A DNA stretch of 64,000 nt from Leucobacter ruminantium. Its GTDB lineage: Bacteria; Actinomycetota; Actinomycetes; Actinomycetales; Microbacteriaceae. Location of the stretch: NCBI RefSeq assembly GCF_017565705.1, contig NZ_JAGDYL010000004.1, forward strand, positions 62,001 to 126,000, read 5' to 3'. A program made the translations under genes and the position numbers. The notes beneath the pieces were generated by a model. It was not told the origin of the DNA and did no database searches. It was given only the letters and a program-made list of their open reading frames with translations. Shown here piece by piece: positions 37,677 to 46,608 of the stretch (the stretch's first letter is position 1; the number at the start of each line of letters is the position of its first letter).

Positions 37677-38864
37677 TCAGCCACGCTCAACCAATCGCCC
37701 TTGCGTCTTGTCGTACACATAGTCGACGATCTCGCCGGACATAATCATCGAGACCGCCTGGTTGATCACATCGCGAGGAACGACGAACCACTCCGAAGGG
37801 TCGTAATCGCGGCCCTTCCGATCAACCTGGGTGAGGTCGAGGCGCACGTCGGCGAACACCCGGTGTAGCAGGTTCTCTAGCGCTGAGGCCCTGACGTTGT
37901 ACACACGGTAGTCAGCGACGATCTTGACCGGAGCCATCAGGTACGTTGGCGACATAGAGGCGCTCTTCACCCGCTGCTCGACGCTGGTGGTCGAGAAGCC
38001 AATCTTGTGCAAGTCTTTGATATTCGCGATCAGCGGGTCGGTGCTCAACGACTGCAGCACGTAGATGTGGCCTGTTTCCGTATCGCCGTCGAAAATCTCA
38101 TTCAGGTCAGTCTTGGCACGAACAACTGCTTCGCCGCTCTGCTCATGGAGTCTGATGGAGAGCGACTGTCGATAGAGCGATGACTCGGTACCATTCTCGA
38201 AGATCACGCGGAGCCGCTGCTTTTGTTCAGCCTTGCCGCCCACAACCATGGTCTTGGATTCGCCGACCTCGGCAACGAACAACAGCATCCCGTTCAAGAC
38301 GAAGAAACGGCCCTCCTCGATCGTCTGAACCCCCTGAAACGGTGCAAGACGCATTGAACCGTCGCGCAATCCAGCATGCGTTTCGGCGAAGAGATACTCG
38401 AAGCTGTCGAAGTCCTTCGCCCGTGTTCGTCGCGCCACTGAATCCGGTGCATCTGCCGAGCGCCGAACGGGAAGATCCGACACGTCGAGAATCCCAGACT
38501 CATCACTGAGCAGCTCGTTGAGGTCGTCGCCTTCCAGCAGGTCGTCAATGGATGTCGGCGCTTCGGATATCTCGAGCAGCCCGAACTCGTCGAGGTGCTT
38601 CACGGCCTCGGCTTTCGCCTCGTTGGACAGGAACCCGTCGAGGCGAGCTCCGAGCTTGCGCTCGGCGATCTCGCGCGTCTGCGAGCTGGGTGGTCGTCCT
38701 TCGGTCCGTCTGAACTCAACGATCTCGAGGAAGGCGCGTTCCAGCCGGTCTGACGAGGTGAGTTTCTTTGGCTTCTCGGCCGCGTTCAGGAGTTCGTCGT
38801 CGAGAATGTCGTCGAGCGTGATGACCAGATTCTCGTTCGACGTGAAGTCGATGGGCGTCATCAC
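37677..38864 (-). CDS. GIY-YIG (MUG113/T5orf172-type) nuclease-domain protein
   Basis: A 395-residue protein. The N-terminal ~200 residues are acidic and helical with no recognised domain. The C-terminal third holds a GIY-YIG fold of the T5orf172/MUG113 type: GHIYVLQSL for the GIY strand, HKIGFSTTSVEQRV for the YIG strand with its arginine, and ENLLHRVFADVRLDL with the catalytic-type glutamate. It overlaps the helicase gene by ATGA and the broken nuclease gene by 8 bp, making it the third gene of a four-gene operon. A role in cleavage or DNA binding is inferred. Confidence 0.82.
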   Translation of the reverse strand: MMTPIDFTSNENLVITLDDILDDELLNAAEKPKKLTSSDRLERAFLEIVEFRRTEGRPPSSQTREIAERKLGARLDGFLSNEAKAEAVKHLDEFGLLEISEAPTSIDDLLEGDDLNELLSDESGILDVSDLPVRRSADAPDSVARRTRAKDFDSFEYLFAETHAGLRDGSMRLAPFQGVQTIEEGRFFVLNGMLLFVAEVGESKTMVVGGKAEQKQRLRVIFENGTESSLYRQSLSIRLHEQSGEAVVRAKTDLNEIFDGDTETGHIYVLQSLSTDPLIANIKDLHKIGFSTTSVEQRVKSASMSPTYLMAPVKIVADYRVYNVRASALENLLHRVFADVRLDLTQVDRKGRDYDPSEWFVVPRDVINQAVSMIMSGEIVDYVYDKTQGRLVERG

Positions 38865-40840
38865 CGTTCTCCCGTCTCCGTCGCGGCCTTCTCTGCTTTA
38901 CGCTGCGCCGCGAGCTTCTGCAGGAACAGCAGGGCCGCGGCCAGGCGCTTCTCGGTGGGGTCCTCGGACCGGATGTCCGGGTTCCTTCCGTGCACCTGCT
39001 TCCACGTCTTGATCTTCGGGAACAGTGACAGAGCCTCCTCCTCGGAGAACTCAATCCTCGTCGAGGTGATCGTGTCCTGGATCAGTCGGAGCACAGAGGG
39101 GGTGACCGACTTCGACAGCACCTCGAACGCCCGCTGGAACGGATTCACCGAGTCGATGAGGTTGATGTTCAGCTCGTCGATGCTCACGAACTTCTCGGCC
39201 ATCTTGATGAAGCGCTTGTCGCCGACCTCGCGCACCTCGCCGTTCTTGATGACCGAGTCCACGACTACTTGCTGGCGCACCTCCTCGACCTGTTCCTCTG
39301 TCAGATCCGGGTACTTCTCGCGGATGATCTTCGGGATCAGCACCTTGTTCGTCGTCTCGGCGTCGACCGAGCCCGCGGCGGCACGGGCGAAGGCGTCGTC
39401 CTGCAGGATCGTCGCCTTGAGGTCGTTCAGGTCGGTCGCGACGATCTGCTTCACACGGTCGCTGGAGGGCTCCTTGAAGCCCTTGATCTTGAGTTCGCCC
39501 TTCTTCGCCGGCTCGTCGTCGAACTTCTTGGTCTTGAAGTTGAAGTTCGGTGCGAGCACCTGCTCCATGAGGAGCGACGCCGTGATCGCCTTCAGCATGT
39601 TGTTCACCGACACTTTGACCTCTCCTTGCGAGGCGTCGGGCTCGGCGATGAGGTTCGTAAACTGCGCGTGCGACTTGCCAGAGCTGTCGCGGGTCACGCG
39701 CCCGATGATCTGGATCACCTCGGTGAGGGAAGCCCGGTAGCCGACCGTTAGAGCGTGCTCTGCGAAGGGCCAGTCAAAGCCCTCCTTCGCCATGCCCAGC
39801 GCGATGATGATGTCGACCGCGTCACGTTCTTTCGTGGCGGTGTGGGACAGGTAGTGCAGCGTGTCGCCGCGCTTCTTCTGGTCGGTGTCGTCGACGAGAT
39901 CCGCGACCCGCACAATCTCGCCGGTGTCCGAGCGGCGCACGCCGATGATCCCCGTGTCGGGATCGGTCGATTCCACGTGACCGATCGCGTCGATGATCCG
40001 GCCGACTTCCTCGAGCTTGTCCTTCGTGGACTCGCCCGAGTTCACGCTCGGAATATGCACGATCGTCTTCTTGTCGAGGTCGAGCACCTCATGGATCGCA
40101 TCCGTGTACCGGCCCTGGTAGAAGTGATGCCCGATACCCAGGGACCGCAGGTGCTCGTAGCCGTTGAGCTGGTCGTAGTAGTTGAACGTGACCGGGGTGA
40201 ACTTTGCCTCGTCCTCGGGCGACAGTACCGGCACCGAGTCTCCGCGGAAGTACGAGCCGGTCATGGCGACAATGTGCACGTCAGACCCACTCATTACGTC
40301 GCGCAGCAGAGCGCCCAGCCGCGAGGTCTCGGTGTCGGCCGAGACGTGGTGGAACTCGTCGATCGCCAGCACAGTGCCGTTGAACGACTCCGGAGCCAGC
40401 TTCTCGAACGCGAAGCGCAACGTGGCGTGCGTGCACACCAGCACCGCGTCAGGCCCCTCGAGGAACTCGATGAACGCGTCGACCTTGCCCGCAGACGAGC
40501 CCGCGTCGCACAGGTTGTGCTCGTCCTTGATCTCCCAGTCCGCCCAGAAACCGTGCTTCGTCAGCGCAGTCGAGGCGAACGACGCGCCGATGGACCGCTC
40601 CGGCACCGCGACAATGACCTTCCTGCGGCCCTGGTTGTAGAGCTTGTCCAGCGCCACGAACATCAGCGCGCGGGACTTGCCCGACGCCGGCGGAGCCTTC
40701 ACCAGCAGGTGCTGGGCGTCGCGTTGCTCGAACACGCGCTGCTGCATCTCGCGCATGCCCAGGACGTCGGTATTCACCGAGGCCTTCGTCTGCGCATAGG
40801 TGACGTTGACGATGTTGACGGGCTTGTTGATCGCGTTCAC
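38861..40840 (-). CDS. DEAD/DEAH-type SF2 helicase of a methyltransferase-linked defence operon
   Basis: A 659-residue ATPase. Walker A is APPASGKS (~49-56), motif II DEFH (~161-164), motif III AMTGSYFRGD, and motif VI VIQIIGRVTRDSSG. The ~230 residues after the second RecA domain are helical and charged and have no known domain. It overlaps the methyltransferase stop by 4 bp. Helicases in this position translocate DNA for ATP-dependent restriction systems; here the linked nucleases would be the GIY-YIG protein and the (broken) PD-(D/E)XK protein. Confidence 0.85.
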   Translation of the reverse strand: MNAINKPVNIVNVTYAQTKASVNTDVLGMREMQQRVFEQRDAQHLLVKAPPASGKSRALMFVALDKLYNQGRRKVIVAVPERSIGASFASTALTKHGFWADWEIKDEHNLCDAGSSAGKVDAFIEFLEGPDAVLVCTHATLRFAFEKLAPESFNGTVLAIDEFHHVSADTETSRLGALLRDVMSGSDVHIVAMTGSYFRGDSVPVLSPEDEAKFTPVTFNYYDQLNGYEHLRSLGIGHHFYQGRYTDAIHEVLDLDKKTIVHIPSVNSGESTKDKLEEVGRIIDAIGHVESTDPDTGIIGVRRSDTGEIVRVADLVDDTDQKKRGDTLHYLSHTATKERDAVDIIIALGMAKEGFDWPFAEHALTVGYRASLTEVIQIIGRVTRDSSGKSHAQFTNLIAEPDASQGEVKVSVNNMLKAITASLLMEQVLAPNFNFKTKKFDDEPAKKGELKIKGFKEPSSDRVKQIVATDLNDLKATILQDDAFARAAAGSVDAETTNKVLIPKIIREKYPDLTEEQVEEVRQQVVVDSVIKNGEVREVGDKRFIKMAEKFVSIDELNINLIDSVNPFQRAFEVLSKSVTPSVLRLIQDTITSTRIEFSEEEALSLFPKIKTWKQVHGRNPDIRSEDPTEKRLAAALLFLQKLAAQRKAEKAATETGER

Positions 40841-43557
40841 TTCGCAGTCCTCCGGGTCTTCTTCGCCGGGGCCGACGCAGCCTCCTCAGCTGTCATGCGC
40901 TCGTACAGCTCGAACAGGTCCGACAGTCGCTGCTCGTCGGACTCATATGGCTTCTTCGAGTAGATCGAGTCGACCAGAGCGTCGATCTCCGCGTGCGCGT
41001 CCCGCAGGTCCCGCGGCATCTTGTCTGGGTCGTAGAGCTCCGCCAGTGTCTGCTCACAGTGGTATTCGCGCACGTCCAGCACCCGGAGTGCCGCGATCGT
41101 GAGCTTCTCCTTGGTCGTCTCCGACAGCGGAGGCACCGGGAAGTTGTTGTAGACAATCGTGTTCGAGTAGCGGAGCCGAGTCTCCAATTGGCCGCCTACT
41201 GCTCGGGTCCACGCCATGTGCATGCGTGACGTCAACAGTGCGAATAGCCACGGCTCTGCGTCGTAGACAGCGAACGCCTGATCATTGATAACCCATCCCG
41301 GCTCCAGATACCCGATAGGTATGTAAGACCGACGTTCCGAGGACACCCTGGGCACGATGATCGCATCGGTGGGCTTGTAACGAACTTCTGCAAATTGAAA
41401 CGCAACATTAGCGAGTTGCTGCGTAGCGAGTTTCTTGCTCTCGGATCGTGTAGCGGCAGTGCGTTTCACCCGATCGGCGATCGTGGGGATCGACCTTACC
41501 TCGTCTGCGTCCCTTGGTTCGATCCAGAGGCAGTACCGATCTCGCCCGTTGATGAAATCATCAGCGCCCGTGTACCTCTTGATGTACACCGTGCTCACTG
41601 GCGACGCGGTGATCAGGGATTCTCGATCGCTCGATGAAAGGATCAGATTGCCGCCGTCCGCGGGTTTTGAACCGAAGAGCATTGGTGGCAGCTGTGTATT
41701 CAGGGGCTTAGTGCGGCGAGTTGCGATGACGTCGGTCCCGTCGGCGAGATATCCGTTGATATTCGTTGCTTCGATCTGCAGTCCATCCGTGAAGATGTAC
41801 TTCGGCTGCGCCGACCTGTTCCTCAGCGAGATAACCGCTACCGTGACGCCAGCGTTGTACTTCGCATTGTTCTCCCACTTGAACGAGGTGTACGCATAGC
41901 CGATCTCGAGGCCAAGCGCAAAGATGCCTGGGAACATCAGCTCAACATGCTGCCCTTGCGCCACCGAGTTCGTCGTCACGAAGGCAAGCTCCGCCTGCGT
42001 AGACGATATGTATCGAGCGCCCTTGATAAACCACAGCGCTATGTAATCGAGGTTCTTCGGATAAGCACTGGAGCCGAAGACCGGCAGGAAGTCGGCCTTC
42101 ATCTCTGCTGTCTGCTCACTAGCCCCCTTGTACGGAGGGTTCCCGATCAGGTAGATCTCCGTCTCGCCGTCGTTCGGACAGACCTCGTTCCAGTCCACTC
42201 GTGTCGCATTGCCGGCCTTGATCTGTCCTGTCGCCTTCAGCGGGATCAGCGGGATATCGACCTTGAACTTCTCGCGGAACTCCCTGTTCATCTGGTGTTT
42301 GGCGATCCACAGCGACAGGATCGCGACCTCCACCGCGAAGTCGTCGATCTCGATTCCGTAGAAGTTCTCGATGCTGATCTTCGAGTCGGCCCACAGGACC
42401 TGATGCGACGGGCTCAGCTCGGCGAGACGCTCGAGAATCGCGTGCTCGAGCTTCCGCAACTCCTTGTACGCGATGACGAGGAAGTTTCCCGACCCACAGG
42501 CGGGGTCGAACACCTTTATGGTCGCGATACGGTCCAGCAGCCGGACCAGCCGGCGCTCGCTGCCCTGCGACTGGTTGAGCTCCTCCTTCAGCTCGTCGAG
42601 GAACAGCGGCTCGATCGTCTTCAGGATGTTCGGCACCGACGTGTAGTGCTGGCCGAGGTCGCTGCGCTTGCCGGGCGTGACGATCGCCTGAAACATCGAG
42701 CCGAAGATGTCGGGGTTGATGTCTCGCCAGATGAGCTTCCCCGAGGCGATGAGCTCGTCGCGCGCCTGCTTCGTGAAGCGCGGCACGACCTGCTCGTCGG
42801 TGACCGTGAACAGTCGGCCGTTCACGTACGGGAAGCCCGCGAGGTGAGTCGGCTTGTCAGCTGGATCGGCAGTGTCCAGTGCCTTGAACAGCTCCGTCAG
42901 GAACTCTGCGAGGTCCGACCCATCGGGCTGGGTCTGAGACCCGACCGCGTTCGTGAACTGGTTGTCCTCGAAGATTCCAGTGTCCTCGGCGAAGAAGCAG
43001 AACAGAAGCCGGGTGAAGAAGATGTTCAGCGAGTGACGCCCCTGCACGTCGTCGAAGATGCCCGGGTTCGCATTCAGCAGCTCGTCGAAGAGCTTGCCCA
43101 TCCGCTCGGCCGCCTTGACGTCGGCGTGCGACTCCGCGACGTACTGCGCTTTCTCCATACCCGCCCAGGGGAGGAAGAAGGTGAAGTGCTGGTCGATCTC
43201 CCGGATGGGGAAGCCGATCGTCTCATTCGTGTTCGTGTCGTGCGCGATGAGGTCGACGTAGTCGGTGGCGATAACGAAGCGCGTGCTGAATCGGACGACT
43301 GCCGGAGTCGTCTTGAGTTCCTCGAGGGCCTCCAGCGGGTCGCCGTTCGCTTCCTTGAAGTAGACGACGTTCTTCTGCGCGACCTCGGTCGAGGGATCGA
43401 CAGCGACGTTCAGCGAGCCGTTGCGGAGCCTTGTGACATTGCCCTGAGGCTTCCCGTAGGCGAGCAGCAGATCGAAGATGAACTCTCGGTTATACATCTC
43501 TCTGCCAGCCAGAGGCGCGACGCGCTCCTCGATGGCTTTCAAGCTGAGTCCCGCCAT
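40837..43557 (-). CDS. Class I N6-adenine-type DNA methyltransferase (MmeI/YeeA-like)
   Basis: A 906-residue enzyme with SAM motif I FDPACGSGNFL (~350-360) and motif IV NPPY (473-476), in the gamma-class order of type IIG enzymes such as MmeI. Residues ~1-290 correspond in position to the MmeI nuclease and helical spacer, but where MmeI has D...ExK I see VVYFKEANGDP, so cleavage activity is doubtful. Residues ~620-840 are a likely target-recognition domain. AGGA is 8 nt before the start. It leads the operon methyltransferase-helicase-GIY-YIG-PD(D/E)XK. It contains the single GAGGGATC octamer of the whole island (43391-43398). Confidence 0.87.
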   Translation of the reverse strand: MAGLSLKAIEERVAPLAGREMYNREFIFDLLLAYGKPQGNVTRLRNGSLNVAVDPSTEVAQKNVVYFKEANGDPLEALEELKTTPAVVRFSTRFVIATDYVDLIAHDTNTNETIGFPIREIDQHFTFFLPWAGMEKAQYVAESHADVKAAERMGKLFDELLNANPGIFDDVQGRHSLNIFFTRLLFCFFAEDTGIFEDNQFTNAVGSQTQPDGSDLAEFLTELFKALDTADPADKPTHLAGFPYVNGRLFTVTDEQVVPRFTKQARDELIASGKLIWRDINPDIFGSMFQAIVTPGKRSDLGQHYTSVPNILKTIEPLFLDELKEELNQSQGSERRLVRLLDRIATIKVFDPACGSGNFLVIAYKELRKLEHAILERLAELSPSHQVLWADSKISIENFYGIEIDDFAVEVAILSLWIAKHQMNREFREKFKVDIPLIPLKATGQIKAGNATRVDWNEVCPNDGETEIYLIGNPPYKGASEQTAEMKADFLPVFGSSAYPKNLDYIALWFIKGARYISSTQAELAFVTTNSVAQGQHVELMFPGIFALGLEIGYAYTSFKWENNAKYNAGVTVAVISLRNRSAQPKYIFTDGLQIEATNINGYLADGTDVIATRRTKPLNTQLPPMLFGSKPADGGNLILSSSDRESLITASPVSTVYIKRYTGADDFINGRDRYCLWIEPRDADEVRSIPTIADRVKRTAATRSESKKLATQQLANVAFQFAEVRYKPTDAIIVPRVSSERRSYIPIGYLEPGWVINDQAFAVYDAEPWLFALLTSRMHMAWTRAVGGQLETRLRYSNTIVYNNFPVPPLSETTKEKLTIAALRVLDVREYHCEQTLAELYDPDKMPRDLRDAHAEIDALVDSIYSKKPYESDEQRLSDLFELYERMTAEEAASAPAKKTRRTAK

Positions 43558-43808
43558 ATGGATGTCCTACTTTCACACGTGCTGCTCCGAAACAGCAAGT
43601 CATAGCGCGCCTTTGACTCCTCAATGAGGCAGCGCGTCACGTCGTGATCATCCTATCGGCGGGGTACGACACCCGAATCTGCGGGAAGCCTCGTTGGGGG
43701 GGCCGAGTACGCCGGTCGGCGCGAGGGCTCGGTACCGGTCGGCCAGACTCCGTACGCCGTGCTCAGTGCAAACGAACGCGACCCTCGCACCGTGTTCGTT
43801 CTCCGCCC
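43558..43808. other. Junction between the two defence operons
   Basis: About 250 bp upstream of the methyltransferase. On the minus strand TAGGAT (around 43660) could be a -10 for that operon. No gene is recognisable. Confidence 0.4.
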
Positions 43809-43916
43809 TCAGGTGTCCTGCTCGAACATAGATGGCTCGATGCCTTCGAAAAGCGCTCCGGCCTCGACGCCTAGCGACGCGGCGATGCGCACCAGCGAGC
43901 GAACGCGGGTCACAGC
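43809..43916 (-). pseudogene. C-terminal remnant of an XRE-family HTH regulator
   Basis: In the frame directly after the TAA at 43919-43917, the minus strand reads AVTRVRSLVRIAASLGVEAG then ALFEGIEPSMFEQDT and a stop at 43811. RSLVRIAASLGVEAGALFEGI is the usual last helix and tail of Cro/CI-type HTH domains; the rest of the gene is missing. Confidence 0.6.
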
Positions 43917-44795
43917 TTAAGCCGAGTTCTCTTCCGCGATCGGCAGTCCGGTCCGGTAGTCAGTTTGCGGTTCGCCGCGATCGGCGCGCCTCACGTTCTC
44001 GGCCATGTGGGCGACCCGCTCCTCCCAGTCGTGTCCGTCGGTCACGCCGCCCGTCAGGAGCAGATTCTGCCGGGCGATGAGTTTGTCGCAGTCTTGGATG
44101 ATCTTTGTGTTGGCTTGGGCGACGGTTGGGAAGATCCATCGGATGTGTTCGACCATCGCGTCCAAATACGGCGCGATGAGCGGCGACAGGTGAACGCTCT
44201 CTCCGCTCGCCTTGATGAAGTTCTTCGCGTCGCTGGACCACGCCTTCTTGTCCTCAAGGAGCGAATCAGAGTCGAGCGCTACCCGCGCAGCCGATGCCTC
44301 GCCAATGGTTCCGCTGAAGCGCCACGGAGCCGCGACATTGTGGAGCACGTAGTTGCGCAGCTTCGCGAGGAATGGGCCGCCGGGGTGGTCTTTCATGATG
44401 ACGGCGGCGCGTTTCGCGTAGTCGTCTTGGATCGTCTTGCTCTGAGCTCGGACGACGGCTCGGCTCTGGTCGATGACCGCTCCGAGGCCAGCCGTATAGG
44501 CGATGGTGACCTGGTCGAGAGACCGAATGATCCATTGCTGCTTCGTGCGGTCGCCGGTGTTCCGCATCAGCTCGGCCATGAACTCTTCGTCGTTCTCGCA
44601 CTTGTTCAACAGGTCGGCGAAAGAGACGGAAAAGCCTGCCCATGCTTCGAAGACGCGTTTGAGCTGATCCAGGCGATTGGCGAGGCGATTCCCCGGGTGC
44701 TGGCTAATCCGCTTCTCCAGGTCCTCGATCTCCTGAGCGTCGGGATTCGTCCAGTTCAGCGACTCGGGGTCGAAGCCCTCATCATCGTTTCTCAC
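43917..44795 (-). CDS. Unknown helical protein of the CBASS operon with RNxxxH motif
   Basis: A 292-residue, largely helical cytosolic protein beginning 22 nt after the JAB-TIR-SAVED stop, so it is the fourth gene of the CBASS operon. I do not recognise the family. LRNYVLHNVAAPW contains R147-N148-x3-H152, which fits the RNxxxH active-site motif of HEPN RNases, placed inside a long helical region as expected, but a single short motif is weak evidence. A cluster KCENDEEFMAELMRNTGDRTKQQ precedes it. It could be an extra effector, a regulator or unrelated cargo. Confidence 0.65.
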   Translation of the reverse strand: MRNDDEGFDPESLNWTNPDAQEIEDLEKRISQHPGNRLANRLDQLKRVFEAWAGFSVSFADLLNKCENDEEFMAELMRNTGDRTKQQWIIRSLDQVTIAYTAGLGAVIDQSRAVVRAQSKTIQDDYAKRAAVIMKDHPGGPFLAKLRNYVLHNVAAPWRFSGTIGEASAARVALDSDSLLEDKKAWSSDAKNFIKASGESVHLSPLIAPYLDAMVEHIRWIFPTVAQANTKIIQDCDKLIARQNLLLTGGVTDGHDWEERVAHMAENVRRADRGEPQTDYRTGLPIAEENSA

Positions 44796-44817
44796 GGGAA
44801 CAGTTCTCCATCTTCAG

Positions 44818-46608
44818 TCAGGCCGGACGGTCGGTCGAACGCGGCAGGAGCACGTCCATCATGGGGCCGGCGGTCGCTCCTGGTTCGAGGACGAGAGCTG
44901 CTTCGAAGCGGGGCCCGTTGGTCATGTCACCGTCCCACTCGTAGACGACCGTGCGGAGGGTGTTCAGATAGTGTCCGATGAGTACGGCCACGGGGAAGGG
45001 GCCATGGAATGCAAGGTGCACCTCTGCTCTCCCGTAATCGGCGGAGAGGCGCTTGATGTGACCGGCCAGCGCCTGACTGAGACGCCCTGCTTCGCGAGAA
45101 TCGATTCGATCGGAACCGGTCGCTGAGAGAATCTCGACTGCGGCGAAGCCTTCGGGGGAGTCGGCCACGAGGCGTTCGAAGGCCTCACGATCCGGGGCCG
45201 GCGTCAGCGTGATAAAAACGGCGACCCTGTCCGTTTCGGTCGACGGTGCAGCGCCTGTTGAGGGCTTCGCTGACGTGAAGTTTGTGGTTATTGGGTCGTC
45301 GGTTGAGGGGGTGGACTCCCACGAGTCGCCCCGCACATCGAGAACAGCGAGATTGCCGATCTTGGTTTCCGGGAAAGCAGCACCCAGCGCGAGCCCGATG
45401 GACAGATGAGCGCCTCCAGAGATCTGCACCCGCTTCGCTCCAGCAGCAAACACGGCATCACCGGTCAGCGGGAGTGTGCGGCGCAACAGGTGGAGCCCCT
45501 CGGAGGAGGGGAGCCGTCCCTCGGTCGCGGCTTTGATCCGAAGGTGCAGGTCGTCGTCGTCGGCGTCGATAGCAAACGGGTCGGGGCGGCTCTGAATCCG
45601 GATCGTGAAGTCCCTGCTCTCCGCATGAATCTGTGGCCTTCGTTGCTCGATGCGGTGCATGAGGAGATCGCGAACGATCTCGATCTCACCCTCGGGCACG
45701 AGCATGTTGGCTTGCTTTTTGTCCGCGAGTGTCCTCGCCGGCGCGAGTCGCAACAGCCGGTCTGGGGCGTCGTAGTCACACTTTCTTGGGCTTCGAAGCC
45801 GGGCGACCTTGTTAGCGATGCACAGACTGAACGCGGGATCACGATCAAGCTCAAGGAGCCGTGGGAGTTCGCGTTCACGGACGATCTCGCTGGCAGCGAC
45901 CTCAGGTGTGACGATAAGCACGCCCGCCGATAGCCCCTGGGTGAGTGCCTGCTCGAGTCGGTCGGTTGTCGTGCCAGGGCGAAGATCGACACGGTCTCGC
46001 CACACGACGAGCCCGGCCGCCCGGAGAAGATTTTCCAGCGCCTCCGCCTGCTGTGTCCCGTCTGACTGTCGGTAGGAGATGAAGACGGGGCCGTCGCCCC
46101 GCACTGCGCCGTCGGGGAGTGGGCCCAGTGGGTCGAATCGCGTGGGAAGAGTCACGGTCGCTTCCTTTATGGTGGCGCGCGCAAGTCGTCTACGGCGGGC
46201 GACAAGCCCGAAGAATCTGCCAACGCCGCCCGGCGTGAAGACGAGCAGAGCGACGGGGCTGTCGCTTGCGCTGGCGGCAGCTCGCATGGCATCGCGGTCG
46301 ATCGAGCTGGGGCCGGAAGGCGCGGGATGGCTGTGCCATTCCCCGACGTAGCCGATGGGGTCATCTGCTGCTCGATCGGTAAGGAACGCCGCGAGACGGG
46401 CGTTCGCCAGCACATCATCGCGAACGTAGCGGTCCTTCGTCGCGGCAGCGCTGTCGACGACGAGGGCGTGAGTAACGACGACGTCGTTGTCCTCGTGGTA
46501 TCCGAGAAGGATGCCCCCGATCTCGAGCGGGAGATGCTTCGCTGACTCCGCCGCGATCGTCTCGTAAGCGCCTGGACGGACGTCGATGCTCAGGGTGGAG
46601 CGCGTCAT
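44818..46608 (-). CDS. JAB-TIR-SAVED fusion: Cap3 peptidase joined to CBASS effector
   Basis: One 596-residue polypeptide with three domains. Residues ~1-150: JAB/JAMM peptidase (LEIGGILLGY with Glu29; GEWHSHP with His92 and His94; Ser101 and Asp104 completing HxHx-SxxD). Residues ~172-330: TIR (PVFISYRQSDG, LRAAGLVVWRDRVDLRPG, GVLIVTPEV; catalytic Glu probably E245 or E247). Residues ~355-590: SAVED (LHLLRRTLPLTGDAV, VQISGGAHLSIGLALG, VHLAFHGPFPVAVLIGHYLN, VVYEWDG). TIR-SAVED proteins assemble on a cyclic trinucleotide and hydrolyse NAD+. Cap3 removes CD-NTase from its conjugates and is normally a separate protein. No Met between residues 108 and 302, so no obvious separate TIR-SAVED start. 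ATGA overlap with the E2-E1 gene. Confidence 0.9.
   Translation of the reverse strand: MTRSTLSIDVRPGAYETIAAESAKHLPLEIGGILLGYHEDNDVVVTHALVVDSAAATKDRYVRDDVLANARLAAFLTDRAADDPIGYVGEWHSHPAPSGPSSIDRDAMRAAASASDSPVALLVFTPGGVGRFFGLVARRRRLARATIKEATVTLPTRFDPLGPLPDGAVRGDGPVFISYRQSDGTQQAEALENLLRAAGLVVWRDRVDLRPGTTTDRLEQALTQGLSAGVLIVTPEVAASEIVRERELPRLLELDRDPAFSLCIANKVARLRSPRKCDYDAPDRLLRLAPARTLADKKQANMLVPEGEIEIVRDLLMHRIEQRRPQIHAESRDFTIRIQSRPDPFAIDADDDDLHLRIKAATEGRLPSSEGLHLLRRTLPLTGDAVFAAGAKRVQISGGAHLSIGLALGAAFPETKIGNLAVLDVRGDSWESTPSTDDPITTNFTSAKPSTGAAPSTETDRVAVFITLTPAPDREAFERLVADSPEGFAAVEILSATGSDRIDSREAGRLSQALAGHIKRLSADYGRAEVHLAFHGPFPVAVLIGHYLNTLRTVVYEWDGDMTNGPRFEAALVLEPGATAGPMMDVLLPRSTDRPA

Larger units (their letters stand above)
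35225..37684 (-). pseudogene. PD-(D/E)XK nuclease gene, broken by an amber codon and an IS
   Basis: The gene would start at GTG 37684, overlapping the GIY-YIG stop by 8 bp. Its frame runs through ISVVTDLPVFIDPFLLF, hits TAG at 37507-37505 (probably CAG to TAG), continues (ALHEQIVDYFRFLRDHAH...) to the IS at 37063, and resumes beyond it at 35800 (NVQQTHQDGWRLLNKG). The C-terminal part has a PD-(D/E)XK core: GRGPVDFKIS, then LIEFKLAKS, then ENQVEVY. Joining GAA to AAC across the IS keeps the frame. The end (WYIADALLYRFADPLPPHLGG) looks foreign to the nuclease and may be host sequence at the island edge. It was probably the effector of the methyltransferase operon. Confidence 0.75.

Noticed and set aside
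40837-43557. Methyltransferase as a complete type IIG restriction enzyme
   Set aside because: The expected D...ExK nuclease residues in the first ~100 residues are not visible (VVYFKEA instead), so I call it a methyltransferase only.
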